Positions 52,037 to 64,000 of a DNA stretch of 64,000 nt are shown in pieces. A program made the position numbers and the translations under genes. A model generated the notes under the pieces. It was not told the DNA's origin, searched no databases, and saw only the letters and a list, made by a program, of their open reading frames with translations. The DNA is from Streptomyces sp. HNM0574 (lineage in GTDB: Bacteria > Actinomycetota > Actinomycetes > Streptomycetales > Streptomycetaceae): positions 620,001 through 684,000 of the forward strand of contig NZ_JAASAH010000001.1 of assembly GCF_012726235.1 (NCBI RefSeq). The letters are read 5' to 3'. Every line of letters begins with the position of its first letter. Position 1 is the stretch's first letter.

Positions 52037-52150
52037 GCCCGCCATTATGGCCCCGGGGCGCTCCCGGTGGGGGGTCGGGAGCGTCCCGGGGACGGGCGGG
52101 GAGGCGCGGCCGGAGAGCAGTGGCCGCGCCGCCCCTGGGCGCGAGGGTGG

Positions 52151-53761
52151 TCAGCCCTCGCGCGCGGCGAGGAGCTTCGCGATCCGCTCGCGGACTCCCT
52201 CGTCGTCCAGACCGCGGACGGTCAGCGTCGTACGGCGGCGGGCCACGTCGTCGACGGTCTCCGCCCACTCGTGGTCACGCGCGTAGACGACCTGCGCCCA
52301 GATCTCCGGGCCGTCGGGGTGGATCCGCTCGCCGAGCGACGGGTCCTCGTTGACCAGGCGGGCGATGTCGAAGGACAGCGAGCCGTAGTGCGTGGCCAGC
52401 TGGCGCGCGGTGAGCGGGTCCATCCGCACGCCGGGCTCCCGGTCGACCAGCAGCCGGTGCGCGACCGCGTTCGGGTTGGAGATGCCGGGCAGCGGGGTGC
52501 GGCGCACCAGCGAACCCATCGGCTCCATGTCCTCGGCGAGCGTCCCGCCGGGCAGGTTCGCCAGCTTGTTCATCACCGTGCGGCCGATGTGCCGGTACGT
52601 CGTCCACTTGCCGCCCGCGACGGACAGCATCCCGCCGCGGCCCTCGGAGACCACCGTCTCCCGCTTCGCGGACTCGACGCCGCCGGGGCCGCCGGGCAGC
52701 ACCCGCAGACCGGCGAAGGCGTAGCTCATCAGGTCCCGCGAGAGGTGCTCGTCGCGCACCGAGAAGGCGGCCTCGTCCAGGATCTGCTGGATGTCGGCCT
52801 CGGTGGCGTGCACGTCCGCCGGGTCGCCCTCGTACGCCTCGTCGGTGGTGCCCAGCAGGAGCTGGTCCTCCCACGGCAGCGCGAAGGTGATGCGGTACTT
52901 GTCGATCGGCGTCGCCAGGGCGGCGCGCCACGGCGTCTTCCGCTTCATGACGATGTGGGCGCCCTTGGACAGCCGGATGCTCGGGTCGGAGCCGGAGTCC
53001 TCCATCTTCCGCAGGTGGTCGACCCACGGGCCGGTGGCGTTCAGCACCAGGCGGGCGTCGACGCCGAACTCGGTGCCGTCCTGGCGGTCGCGCAGCTCCG
53101 CGCCCGTGACGCGTCCGCGCGTGAAGCGCAGCCCCGTCACCTCGGCGTGGTTGAGCACGACGGCACCGGACTCGACGGCCGCGCGGACGGTCATGACGGC
53201 CATCCGCGAGTCGTTCATCTGGTGGTCGCCGTAGACCGCGACGGCCTTGAGGTTGTCCGTGCGCAGACCCGGGTTGTCGGCGGCGGCCTTGGCCGGGGAG
53301 ATGACCCGGCCGACGCCGTCGCCGAACGCGGACAGGGCGCTGTACGCGAAGACGCCGGCGCCCAGCTTGGCCGCGCCGTGCGGGCCGCCCTTGTAGACGG
53401 GCAGGTAGAACTTCAGGGGGTTGACCAGGTGCGGGGCCACGTCCTTGGCCAGCACCCGACGCTCGTGGTGGTTCTCCGCGACGAGCTTGACGGCACCGGT
53501 CTGGAGGTAACGCAGACCGCCGTGCACCAGCTTGGACGACGCGGAGGAGGTGGCACCGGCGAAGTCGCCGGCGTCCACCATCGCCACCCGCAGCCCCGAC
53601 TGCGCCGCATGCCAGGCCACGGAGGTGCCCAGGATGCCGCCGCCGACGACCAGGAGATCGTAGGTCGCGTTCGCGAGCCGCTCCCGGGTCTCGGCACGGC
53701 TGGGGTTGTTGCCGGCAGCCGGGTGCGTCCCGAGGGTGGGGACGCTCTGCAGGGTGTTCAT
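52151..53761 (-). CDS. glpD: Glycerol-3-phosphate dehydrogenase GlpD
   Basis: 536 residues from ATG 53761, 5 bp after the glpK stop. The FAD-binding site is YDLLVVGGGILGTSVAWHAA. Further family blocks are SSASSKLVHGGLRYLQTGAV, YGDHQMNDSRMAVMTVRAAV, VLNATGPWVDHLRKM, PWEDQLLLGTTDEAYEGDP and LSVAGGKWTTYRHIGR. It oxidises glycerol-3-phosphate to dihydroxyacetone phosphate at the membrane and passes electrons to quinone. It is the last gene of the glycerol operon. Confidence 0.95.
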   Translation of the reverse strand: MNTLQSVPTLGTHPAAGNNPSRAETRERLANATYDLLVVGGGILGTSVAWHAAQSGLRVAMVDAGDFAGATSSASSKLVHGGLRYLQTGAVKLVAENHHERRVLAKDVAPHLVNPLKFYLPVYKGGPHGAAKLGAGVFAYSALSAFGDGVGRVISPAKAAADNPGLRTDNLKAVAVYGDHQMNDSRMAVMTVRAAVESGAVVLNHAEVTGLRFTRGRVTGAELRDRQDGTEFGVDARLVLNATGPWVDHLRKMEDSGSDPSIRLSKGAHIVMKRKTPWRAALATPIDKYRITFALPWEDQLLLGTTDEAYEGDPADVHATEADIQQILDEAAFSVRDEHLSRDLMSYAFAGLRVLPGGPGGVESAKRETVVSEGRGGMLSVAGGKWTTYRHIGRTVMNKLANLPGGTLAEDMEPMGSLVRRTPLPGISNPNAVAHRLLVDREPGVRMDPLTARQLATHYGSLSFDIARLVNEDPSLGERIHPDGPEIWAQVVYARDHEWAETVDDVARRRTTLTVRGLDDEGVRERIAKLLAAREG

Positions 53762-53766
53762 CGCTC

Positions 53767-55323
53767 TCAGCTCTCCTCTTCGATCCAGCCCATGGTCCGC
53801 TCGACGGCCTTGAGCCAGTTCTTGTACTCGTGGTCGCGGGCGTCCGCGTCCATCCGGGGCGTCCACTCGGCCGCCCGCTTCCAGTTGGCCCGCAGTTCGT
53901 CGGTGCCGCTCCAGAAACCGACGGCGAGCCCGGCCGCGTACGCGGCGCCGAGGCAGGTGGTCTCGGCGACCATGGGGCGCACCACAGGCGCGTCCGTGAA
54001 GTCCGAGATCGTCTGCATCAGCAGGTTGTTGGAGGTCATGCCGCCGTCGACCTTGAGGGCGGTCATCTCGACGCCGGAGTCCTTCTGCATGGCGTCGACG
54101 ATTTCGCGGGTCTGCCAGGCCGTGGCCTCCAGCACGGCCCTGGCCAGGTGCGCCTTGGTGACGTACCGGGTGAGACCGGCGATGACACCGCGCGCGTCCG
54201 CGCGCCAGTAGGGCGCGAACAGACCGGAGAAGGCGGGCACGAAGTACGCGCCGCCGTTGTCCTCGACGGAGCTGGCGAGCGTCTCGATCTCGGCCGCCGA
54301 GTTGATCAGGCCCATCTGGTCCCGCATCCACTGCACCAGCGAACCGGTGACGGCGATGGAGCCCTCCAGCGCGTACACCGGGTCCTGGTCGCCGATGCGG
54401 TAACCGACCGTCGTCAGCAGGCCGTTGTACGAGTTGACCGCCTCGGTGCCGGTGTTCATCAGCAGGAACGTGCCGGTGCCGTAGGTGGACTTGGCCTCGC
54501 CGGTGTCGAAGCAGGTCTGCCCGAACAGCGCGGCCTGCTGGTCGCCCAGGGCCGAGGCGACGGGGACGCCCGCGAGCGCGCCGGTGGCCTCGCCGTACAC
54601 CTCGGCGGAGGAACGGATCTCCGGGAGCATGGACATCGGGATGTCCAGCGACTCGCAGATCTTCTCGTCCCAGGACAGCGAGCGCAGGTTCATCAGCATC
54701 GTGCGCGAGGCGTTGGTGACGTCGGTGACGTGCCGTCCGCCGTCGGGGCCGCCGGTGAGGTTCCAGATGACCCAGGAGTCCATCGTCCCGAACAGCAGCT
54801 CGCCGCGCTCCGCGCGCTCGCGCAGGCCGTCGACGTTGTCCAGCAGCCAGCGGATCTTGGGGCCCGAGAAGTACGAGGCGAGCGGGAGGCCCGTCTCGCG
54901 GCGGAACCGGTCCTGGCCGACGTTGCGGCCCAGTTCGCGGCAGAGGCCGTCGGTCCTGGTGTCCTGCCACACCACCGCGTTGTGCACCGGGGCGCCGGTG
55001 GCCTTGTCCCAGATCAGCGTGGTCTCACGCTGGTTGGTGATGCCCAGCGCCTTGACGTCGTCCTTGGTGACGCCGGCCTTGGCCATGGCACCGGCGACGA
55101 CGCGCTGCACGTTCGTCCAGATCTCGGCGGCGTCGTGCTCGACCCAGCCCGGCTTCGGGAAGATCTGCTCGTGTTCCTTCTGGTCGACCGAGACGATGCG
55201 GCCGTCCTTGTCGAACACGATGCAGCGGCTGGACGTGGTGCCCTGGTCGATCGCTGCGATGAACGGGCCCTGTCCGTGGGAGGTCGTGCCCTGCCCGTCG
55301 CCGGTGCTGTGGGTGTCGGTCAT
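53767..55323 (-). CDS. glpK: Glycerol kinase GlpK
   Basis: 518 residues from ATG 55323 with TTGGAG upstream. FGGY kinase motifs are [79 protein letters not shown] and [20 protein letters not shown]. It phosphorylates glycerol to glycerol-3-phosphate with ATP. It lies between glpF and glpD on the same strand and is the operon's committing enzyme. The frame extends upstream to 55419, but that extension has no family sequence. Confidence 0.96.
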   Translation of the reverse strand: MTDTHSTGDGQGTTSHGQGPFIAAIDQGTTSSRCIVFDKDGRIVSVDQKEHEQIFPKPGWVEHDAAEIWTNVQRVVAGAMAKAGVTKDDVKALGITNQRETTLIWDKATGAPVHNAVVWQDTRTDGLCRELGRNVGQDRFRRETGLPLASYFSGPKIRWLLDNVDGLRERAERGELLFGTMDSWVIWNLTGGPDGGRHVTDVTNASRTMLMNLRSLSWDEKICESLDIPMSMLPEIRSSAEVYGEATGALAGVPVASALGDQQAALFGQTCFDTGEAKSTYGTGTFLLMNTGTEAVNSYNGLLTTVGYRIGDQDPVYALEGSIAVTGSLVQWMRDQMGLINSAAEIETLASSVEDNGGAYFVPAFSGLFAPYWRADARGVIAGLTRYVTKAHLARAVLEATAWQTREIVDAMQKDSGVEMTALKVDGGMTSNNLLMQTISDFTDAPVVRPMVAETTCLGAAYAAGLAVGFWSGTDELRANWKRAAEWTPRMDADARDHEYKNWLKAVERTMGWIEEES

Positions 55324-55390
55324 GTGGTGCTCCAAGAAGTTTTCGGTGAGGGACCCGGCCGGTGTGGGCCGTACCCCGAAGTCTGCGGAA

Positions 55391-56143
55391 TCAGGCGAAG
55401 GCGACCGTGTAGACGCCACCGGCCAGTGCCCCGCCGATCAGCGGGCCGACCACCGGAATCCAGGCGTACGACCAGTCGGAGCCGCCCTTGTTCGGCAGCG
55501 GCAGCAGCGCGTGCACGATGCGCGGCCCCAGGTCGCGGACCGGGTTGATCGCGTATCCCGTCGGACCGCCCAGCGACAGACCGATGCCGACGACGACGAG
55601 CGCGGTCAGCAGCGCCCCGATGCCCGAGACGCCGACCCCCTTGGTGAGGCCCTGCGTGAGGATCGCGATGACCAGCACGAACGTCGCGATGACCTCGGTG
55701 GTGAGGTTCTGTGCCGCGTTCCGGATCTCCGGTGACGTGAAGAAGACGCCGTGCACCGGGCCGGGGTTGTCCTTCGCCCGCGCTTCCATTTCGGGGGAGG
55801 TGAGCTCGGCACGGAACTGGCCCTGGTACGCGAGCCAGACGAGGACCGAGCCGATCATGGCCCCGAGCAGCTGGCAGCCCCAGTAGAGCGGAACGTCCGC
55901 CCACTCGGTGGTGCCCTCGATGGCGAGGCCGACGGTGACCGCCGGGTTGAGGTGCGCGCCGGATATCTGGGCCGCGTACGCGCCGGTGAGGACGGCGAAT
56001 CCCCAGCCGAACGCGATGGCGACCCAGCCGGCCTCGAACGCCTTGGAGCGCTTGAACGTCACGGCGGCGCAGACACCGCCGCCGAGCAGCACGAGGATGG
56101 CTGTCCCCAGGGTTTCGCCGATGAAAATGTCGGAGCTGGACAC
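55391..56143 (-). CDS. glpF: Glycerol uptake facilitator (MIP family)
   Basis: 250 residues from GTG 56143 with AAAGGAG six bases upstream. Six membrane helices are visible, with two aquaporin boxes: [17 protein letters not shown], and [20 protein letters not shown]. The Asp after NPxR is the mark of glycerol-conducting members as opposed to water-only channels. The second box reads NPV instead of the more usual NPA. It lets glycerol diffuse across the membrane to GlpK. It is the first structural gene after gylR, with a GylR-type operator 55 bp upstream of its start. Confidence 0.93.
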   Translation of the reverse strand: MSSSDIFIGETLGTAILVLLGGGVCAAVTFKRSKAFEAGWVAIAFGWGFAVLTGAYAAQISGAHLNPAVTVGLAIEGTTEWADVPLYWGCQLLGAMIGSVLVWLAYQGQFRAELTSPEMEARAKDNPGPVHGVFFTSPEIRNAAQNLTTEVIATFVLVIAILTQGLTKGVGVSGIGALLTALVVVGIGLSLGGPTGYAINPVRDLGPRIVHALLPLPNKGGSDWSYAWIPVVGPLIGGALAGGVYTVAFA

Positions 56144-56197
56144 CCGCGACTCCTTTGTCCTTTGTCCAGATGAAGGGCGGACCGGGTCCCGTCCGGT

Positions 56198-56214
56198 GTT
56201 CGACAATGTCGACC
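56198..56214. promoter_or_regulatory. GylR operator before glpF
   Basis: GTTCGACAATGTCGACC is an inverted repeat (GTTCGACA, A, TGTCGACC) with one mismatch from perfect symmetry. It differs from the site upstream of gylR at 57296 by two bases at the right end. It lies 55 bp upstream of the glpF start, a suitable place for repression of glpFKD by GylR. Confidence 0.65.
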
Positions 56215-56410
56215 GCCGGACGGCAGTTTTTCTCCCTGTGGAGATCTCGTCAAGGGGCTGTGAGCCGGTACTCCGGGCAGTGACCGGACAGTCACGCAGA
56301 CGGTGCCTTTGCCCGGCTTTCGTCCCGGTGCGGCCGGGGGTGCGGACCCGGCTCGACGGGCCCGCGGACGCCCCGGATTCCCGGGGCCGAGGACGCCGTC
56401 GAGGGCCCCG

Positions 56411-57175
56411 CTAGAAGCGCGTCGCGCCCAGGTCGCGGGAGACCGCGCGGGCGCAGTCCCGTACGGCCGCCACCAGTTCGGGGCGCAGCGTCTCGCCCTC
56501 GCACAATCGCTCCACGGCGCCCGTCACGCCCACGGCGCCGACCGGCATCCGCCGCCGGTCGTGGATCGGCGCGGCCACCGAGGCCACGCCCTCCCACGTC
56601 TCCTCCACGTCCGCTCCCCAGCCGCGCGCCCGTGTGAGGTCGAGCACGCCCTCGAAGTCCTCGGAGCTGGTGAGGGTGCGCTGGGTGAACGCCTCCCGCT
56701 CGGTGTCCATCGCCTCGCTGTGGGCCACCGGGTCGTAGGAGCACAGCACCTTGCCCAGCGCGGTGCTGTGCAGCGGCTGCATCGCGCCGACCTCCAGCAC
56801 CTGCCGGCTGTCGTCGGGGCGGAAGACGTGGTGCACGATCAGCACGCCCTGCTGGTGCAGCACGCCCAGGTAGACGCTCTCCCCGCGGGAGCGCGCCAGG
56901 TCGTCCGCCCACACCAGGGCCCGTGCGCGCAGCTCGTGCACGTCCAGATAGCTGGTGCCCAGGCGCAGCAGCTCGGCGCCCAGCTGGTACTTGCCCGTCG
57001 CCTGGTCCTGCTCGACGAAGCCCTCCTGCTGGAGGGTGCGGAGCAGGCCGTGCGCCGTACCCTTGGGGAGCTCCAGAGCCGAGGCGATGTCGGAGAGGCC
57101 GAGCCGTCGCTCACCGCCCGCCAGCAGCCGCAGCACGGCGGCCGCGCGCTCCAGTGACTGGATGGTCCGGGCCAT
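56411..57175 (-). CDS. gylR: IclR-family glycerol operon regulator GylR
   Basis: 254 residues. The N-terminal winged helix reads SLERAAAVLRLLAGGERRLG and LELPKGTAHGLLRTLQQEGF. The C-terminal effector domain has GVLIVHHVFRPDDSRQVLEV, LHSTALGKVLCSYDP and VAAPIHDRRRMPVGAVGVTG. In S. coelicolor GylR represses the gyl operon and itself, with glycerol-3-phosphate-type induction. ATG 57175 has GGGAGG upstream. Operator-like palindromes lie both upstream (57296) and downstream before glpF (56198), fitting dual control. Confidence 0.94.
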   Translation of the reverse strand: MARTIQSLERAAAVLRLLAGGERRLGLSDIASALELPKGTAHGLLRTLQQEGFVEQDQATGKYQLGAELLRLGTSYLDVHELRARALVWADDLARSRGESVYLGVLHQQGVLIVHHVFRPDDSRQVLEVGAMQPLHSTALGKVLCSYDPVAHSEAMDTEREAFTQRTLTSSEDFEGVLDLTRARGWGADVEETWEGVASVAAPIHDRRRMPVGAVGVTGAVERLCEGETLRPELVAAVRDCARAVSRDLGATRF

Positions 57176-57295
57176 TCAGGCGCCTCCCTGGCCTTGCTCT
57201 TCACCGGGGCGGTACGCCGCGGCGCACGCGGTGAAGTGGTGGAACGTTATGGAACCCGCAGAACTTACAGAACGTGCGGGACCTTTACGGTCGCG

Positions 57296-57312
57296 GTTCG
57301 ACAATGTCGAAC
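57296..57312. promoter_or_regulatory. GylR operator before gylR
   Basis: GTTCGACAATGTCGAAC is a perfect 8-bp inverted repeat around a central A. The direct repeat GAACGTTAT overlaps its right edge (57309-57317) and recurs at 57242-57250 closer to gylR. It is 121 bp upstream of the gylR start and about 100 bp upstream of the predicted metH transcript start, so it could influence both. Confidence 0.65.
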
Positions 57313-57404
57313 GTTATCTCGTGATGCCGACGCGACGGTAGCCGGGAGGCCGCTCCGGGCGTCCGGCAGGCGGAATGTCCACCCGCACTCTTGTGCCCGC
57401 CAGA

Positions 57405-57470
57405 TACCCTGATCGGGTGCGCTGTCCCACTGGACCGCTGGACAGCACATAGCCGACAGTCGTCGCACCC
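57405..57470 (+). promoter_or_regulatory. metH promoter box and structured 5' leader
   Basis: A -10-like TACCCT lies at 57405-57410. Just downstream, where transcription should begin, an outer stem GGGTGCG (57415-57421) pairs with CGCACCC (57464-57470), and an inner stem GCTGTCC (57421-57427) pairs with GGACAGC (57440-57446). The ribosome site AGGGAG follows at once at 57473-57478. It does not show the conserved boxes of a cobalamin or SAM riboswitch known to me. A cis-regulatory RNA is possible but unproven. Confidence 0.45.
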
Positions 57471-57486
57471 TTAGGGAGCTACCTTC

Positions 57487-61002
<3,516 letters not shown>

Positions 61003-61101
61003 CGCGGGTACGGACCGACGGCGGCCCCGGTGAAGGCCGGGCCGTCGTCCGGTCCTGACCTCCGTCCCGACCGCGCCGTCGTACACTGACCGGTCCGGTG
61101 A

Positions 61102-61158
61102 AGAGCCGGCCGTCCCCCTCCCGCGGGAGTTCCCGCGGGGGAGGGGCGGCCGGTTCTC
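61102..61158 (+). terminator. Large hairpin between metH and HAD gene
   Basis: Outer arms AGAGCCGGCC and GGCCGGTTCT pair with one wobble. The inner arms CCCGCGGG pair perfectly around AGTT. The run TTCTCTTCTTCTCC follows, giving terminator character. A -10-like TACACT at 61082-61087 lies just before it, so the structure might instead be in the 5' untranslated region of the HAD gene, whose ATG is about 25 bp downstream. Confidence 0.55.
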
Positions 61159-61182
61159 TTCTTCTCCTGGAGGTGTACGCGG

Positions 61183-61884
61183 ATGACCAGTTCCATCCAG
61201 ACGCTCGGCACACTGACCGCCGAGGGCCCGTCACTGCAGGCCGTACTGCTCGACATGGACGGGACCCTCGTGGACACGGAGGGCTTCTGGTGGGACGCGG
61301 AGGTCGAGGCGTTCGCCGCGCTGGGTCACGTACTGCGCGACGAGTGGCGGCAGATCGTCGTCGGCGGGCCGATGTCCCGGAGCGCCGGGTTCCTGATCGA
61401 GGCCACGGGGGCGGACATCGCGCTGGAGGAGTTGTCCGCGCTGCTGAACGAGAAGTTCATCGAACGGCTGCGCAGGGGCGTCCCGTTGATGCCGGGCGCG
61501 GGGCGGCTGCTCGCCGAACTCTCCGCGCGGGGCGTGCCGGCCGCGCTCGTCTCCGCCTCGCACCGCGCCGTCGTCGACCAGATGCTCACCTCGATCGGCG
61601 CCGAGCACTTCCGGCTGACCGTCGCCGGTGACGAGCTGGAGCGGACGAAGCCGCACCCGGACCCGTACCTCCTGGCCGCGTCCAGGCTCGGCGTCGACCC
61701 GGCGCGCTGCGCCGTGCTGGAGGACACCGTGACGGGCGTGGCGAGCGCCGAGGCGGCGGGCTGCCGGGTCGTGGCGGTGCCCTCGGTGGCGCCGATCGAC
61801 GCGGCGCCGGGGCGCACGGTCGTGGAGTCCCTGGAACAGGTCGACCTGGGTTTTCTGCGCTCCGCGGTGGCCGTCACGGGCTGA
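61183..61884 (+). CDS. HAD-superfamily hydrolase (beta-phosphoglucomutase-like)
   Basis: 233 residues from ATG 61183 with GGAGG at 61169-61173. The HAD motifs are AVLLDMDGTLVDTEGFWWDA (nucleophile and acid Asp), PAALVSASHRAVVDQML (motif II Ser), TKPHPDPYLLAASRLGV (motif III Lys) and CAVLEDTVTGVASAEAAGCR (motif IV Asp). The helical cap after motif I places it in subfamily I. It would dephosphorylate or isomerise a sugar phosphate or similar small molecule; the substrate is unknown. Confidence 0.9.
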   Translation: MTSSIQTLGTLTAEGPSLQAVLLDMDGTLVDTEGFWWDAEVEAFAALGHVLRDEWRQIVVGGPMSRSAGFLIEATGADIALEELSALLNEKFIERLRRGVPLMPGAGRLLAELSARGVPAALVSASHRAVVDQMLTSIGAEHFRLTVAGDELERTKPHPDPYLLAASRLGVDPARCAVLEDTVTGVASAEAAGCRVVAVPSVAPIDAAPGRTVVESLEQVDLGFLRSAVAVTG

Positions 61885-61905
61885 TCCGGGACGCGGTCGG
61901 TCAAC

Positions 61906-61934
61906 GGGCCGGGTAATGCGGGGATTCCCGGCCC
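61906..61934 (+). terminator. Terminator hairpin after HAD gene
   Basis: GGGCCGGG (61906-61913) pairs perfectly with CCCGGCCC (61927-61934) around a 13-nt loop, 22 bp after the stop codon. Confidence 0.55.
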
Positions 61935-62374
61935 CGAATGCCCGGTGGAGAAAAAGCGAGGGAAGACCCTCAGCAATTGACCGTGCATTCTCCGTTACCT
62001 GAACATTCCTCAAGGCGGAGGGATTCACGGCCAGTTGAGGCCCTGCTCGAAAGGTGAGCTTTCTCACGCATCCGGACCTCGACGGATGCCGAAAGCTGTG
62101 GTGGGAGGGGGTTTCCGGCGCGTGGGACCGTCACCTTGTGTCCGCATTGATGCGTGGAAGAACGGGTACGTACGCGTGTCCGGATGCCGGACGCCGGTCC
62201 ACGACAATCGGTATGGGGCGGCTTGTTGCCACCTCCGTGTTCCGGATTGCGGTCCCCGAAGTACTAACGTCTGCATCCCGGCCATTTCCTACCGCAATCA
62301 CCCGCGGAAGTACCCCCGGAACTCCGCGCAGAACCCCGCAGCAACCCCCGGCCGGACGAGGGAGACAACCGACG
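61935..62374 (+). other. Non-coding region upstream of the solute-binding gene
   Basis: About 440 bp, noticeably less GC-rich around 61950-62050 than the surrounding genes. ORFs through it show no protein-family sequence. It should hold the promoter of the gene at 62375; a TACTAACGT stretch near 62260 could be a -10 region, but no convincing -35 pair was found. No riboswitch signature was recognised. Confidence 0.4.
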
Positions 62375-63976
62375 ATGAACCGCAAGACTCTGGTGCTGCC
62401 CGCGCTCGCCGGGCTGCTCGTCCCCACGCTCGCCGCCTGCGGCTCGGGCTCCGGCGCCGAGGACGGAGAAGGCAGCACCATCGCGGTCGGCACCACCGAC
62501 CACTTCGCGGTCACCAAGGACACTCCCGCCCCCTTCGACCCGGCGGCCTCCTACGACGTCAGCGCCTGGAACGTCATGCGCAACACCTTCCAGACGCTGC
62601 TGCGCATGCCCCGCTCCGGCACCGAGCCGGTGCCCGACGCCGCCGAGCGCTGCGGGTTCACCGACCAGCAGAACGAGCAGTACCGCTGCACCATCCGGGA
62701 CGGACTGCAGTTCTCCAACGGGCACCGACTCGACGCCAAGGACGTGGAGTTCTCCGTCAAGCGCGTCCTCGGCATCAACTTCGACAACGGCCCGGCGACC
62801 CTGCTGAGCGACGTCGACAAGGTCGAGGCCACCAGCGACACCGAGGTCGTCTTCCACCTCAAGAAGCCGGACGCCACCTTCCCGTACAAGCTCGCCACCC
62901 CGGCCGCCTCCATCGTCGACAGCGAGACCTACCCGATCGACGACTTCGTCAAGGGCTTCAAGGTCACCGGCTCCGGCCCGTACACGCTCGGCGACTTCGA
63001 CGGCGACGACAAGAAGGCCGTCTTCACCCGCAACCCGGACTACAAGGGCGGGCTGAAGGTACGGAACCAGAAGATCGAGATGCGCTTCTACCCGAGCTCG
63101 GGCGACATGGAGAAGGCGCTCACCTCCGGCGACATCGACCTGATGAACCGCACCATCTCGCCCGGCCAGATCTCCAAGCTGGAGAACAACCGGGAGGACG
63201 ACATCGAGCTCGTCGAGCAGCCCGGCCAGGAGATCCGCTACCTGGTCTTCAACACCGAGGACGGCACCGCCGGACGCAAGGCCGTACGCCAGGCCATGGC
63301 GCAGCTCATCGACCGCCAGGAGCTCGTCCGCGACGCCTACGCGCGCACCTCGGAGCCGCTGTACTCCCTCGTCCCCGGCGGCCTCACCGGCCACCGCAAC
63401 TCGTTCTTCAACGAGTACGGCGAGCCCGACGCCAAGGCGGCCCGCGACATCCTCCGCAAGGCCGGCATCAACACCCCGGTCAAGCTGACGATGCACTACA
63501 CCACCGACCACTACGGCGAGGCCACCGCCAAGGAGTTCGCGACGCTGAAGAAGCAGCTCAACTCCAGCGGGCTGTTCGACGTCGAGGTCAAGGGCGTGCC
63601 CTGGGACAAGTACCGTCCCGCGGCCCAGGAGGGCGAGTACCAGGTCTACAGCTACGGCTGGTTCCCGGACTTCCCCGACCCGGACAACTACATCGCCCCG
63701 TTCTTCGAGAAGAACAACTTCCTCAACAGCTCGTACACCAACACCGAGATCCGCCACAAGCTGATCCCGCAGACCCGCCGCGAGGCCGAACGCACCTCCA
63801 CCACCGGCCAGTTCGGGCGCGTGCAGGACATCGTCGCCGAGGAGGTGCCGGTGCTCCCGCTGTGGCAGGGCAAGCAGTACGTCGCCGCCGGCGACGACAT
63901 CACCGGCGTCGAGTGGGTCCTCAACTCCTCCTCGGGCCTCCAGCTCTGGGAACTGGCCCGGGGCGCGAAGGGCTGA
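62375..63976 (+). CDS. Peptide/nickel-type ABC transporter solute-binding lipoprotein
   Basis: 533 residues from ATG 62375 with GAGGGAGA upstream. A lipoprotein signal ends in TLAAC with the lipidated Cys at residue 22. The mature protein is a family-5 extracellular binding protein: AAERCGFTDQQNEQYRCTIR, RDGLQFSNGHRLDAKDVEFS, VKRVLGINFDNGPATLLSDV, GSGPYTLGDFDGDDKKAVFT and EVPVLPLWQGKQYVAAGDDI. Such proteins deliver oligopeptides or similar ligands to an Opp/Dpp-type importer. Permease and ATPase genes presumably lie beyond the window edge. The stop is followed by a partial dispersed repeat. Confidence 0.92.
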   Translation: MNRKTLVLPALAGLLVPTLAACGSGSGAEDGEGSTIAVGTTDHFAVTKDTPAPFDPAASYDVSAWNVMRNTFQTLLRMPRSGTEPVPDAAERCGFTDQQNEQYRCTIRDGLQFSNGHRLDAKDVEFSVKRVLGINFDNGPATLLSDVDKVEATSDTEVVFHLKKPDATFPYKLATPAASIVDSETYPIDDFVKGFKVTGSGPYTLGDFDGDDKKAVFTRNPDYKGGLKVRNQKIEMRFYPSSGDMEKALTSGDIDLMNRTISPGQISKLENNREDDIELVEQPGQEIRYLVFNTEDGTAGRKAVRQAMAQLIDRQELVRDAYARTSEPLYSLVPGGLTGHRNSFFNEYGEPDAKAARDILRKAGINTPVKLTMHYTTDHYGEATAKEFATLKKQLNSSGLFDVEVKGVPWDKYRPAAQEGEYQVYSYGWFPDFPDPDNYIAPFFEKNNFLNSSYTNTEIRHKLIPQTRREAERTSTTGQFGRVQDIVAEEVPVLPLWQGKQYVAAGDDITGVEWVLNSSSGLQLWELARGAKG

Positions 63977-63982
63977 CCCGCC

Positions 63983-64000
63983 GCGCGGTTCCCCGCGTCC
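63983..64000 (+). repeat. Probable partial dispersed repeat at window edge
   Basis: GCGCGGTTCCCCGCGTCC differs from the core GCGCAGTTCCCCGCGCCC at two positions and starts 6 bp after a stop codon, like the other loci. It is cut off by the end of the window. Confidence 0.45.

Noticed and set aside
57320..57486. Cobalamin riboswitch upstream of metH
   Set aside because: The B12-box type conserved core was not found; only an unassigned nested stem structure is present.
62054..62374. N-terminal extension of the final solute-binding protein
   Set aside because: The lipoprotein signal begins at 62375 with its own ribosome site; the extension has no family sequence.

Overview
The window is chromosomal DNA from a streptomycete. 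The evidence is very high GC with strong third-position GC bias, GTG and TTG starts behind GGAGG-type sites, short and long chaplins, a complete gylR-glpF-glpK-glpD operon beside metH, the mycothiol gene mshC, and exactly one in-frame TTA codon noticed in the whole window. From memory, the order metH / gyl operon / mshC cluster / chaplins resembles the Streptomyces coelicolor core region around SCO1657-SCO1675, so most of the right half looks like conserved core. No insertion sequence, phage, CRISPR array or rRNA was seen.

Layout. 1-5.9 kb: the start of a pyruvate carboxylase gene (minus strand, cut by the window edge), a decayed endonuclease/exonuclease/phosphatase pseudogene, a secreted propeller-like protein, an alpha/beta hydrolase, KptA RNA 2'-phosphotransferase, a hexapeptide acetyltransferase, and two perfect DnaA boxes. 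5.9-12.5 kb: a divergent cluster that probably handles a sulfur compound. It has a flavin monooxygenase, a solute-binding lipoprotein and an ATPase on the minus strand, and a permease plus a large FAD/NAD(P)-binding protein on the plus strand. An unannotated 25-residue leader peptide with C-terminal cysteines lies in front of the monooxygenase. 12.4-16.1 kb: a Tat-exported PI-PLC-like protein, a secreted HAD phosphatase, a DUF1648-like membrane protein and a frameshifted zinc-ribbon gene. 16.1-25.0 kb: the phenylacetate catabolic locus paaABCDE, paaH-like, paaN, paaK and a TetR regulator, with two matching operator-like palindromes.

25-29.3 kb: a TetR regulator divergent from an APC permease and an amidohydrolase. 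29.3-34.3 kb: a SpoIIE-type phosphatase with sensor domain, divergent from a Ser/Thr kinase whose extracellular part is an amino-acid-binding (SBP) domain; the kinase gene carries the TTA codon. 34.4 kb: tRNA-Leu(GAG). 34.6-42.9 kb: M20 hydrolase, chaplins chpH and chpC, small conserved genes, a RecD-like protein with degenerate ATPase motifs, an aldo/keto reductase and an F420-type oxidoreductase. 43-50 kb: ferritin-like protein, CorA, the phosphomutase / DUF3090 / SCO1664-type / mshC group and a PAC2 protein. 50-52 kb: an SDR and a convergent GntR/FadR regulator with matching operator-like sites. 52-57 kb: glycerol operon with GylR operators. 57-64 kb: metH with a structured leader, a HAD hydrolase and a peptide-type ABC solute-binding lipoprotein.

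A family of short GC-rich repeats (core GCGCAGTTCCCCGCGCCCC) lies in three intergenic regions, all between convergent genes, with a probable fourth copy at the right edge. Strong perfect hairpins mark most transcription-unit ends.
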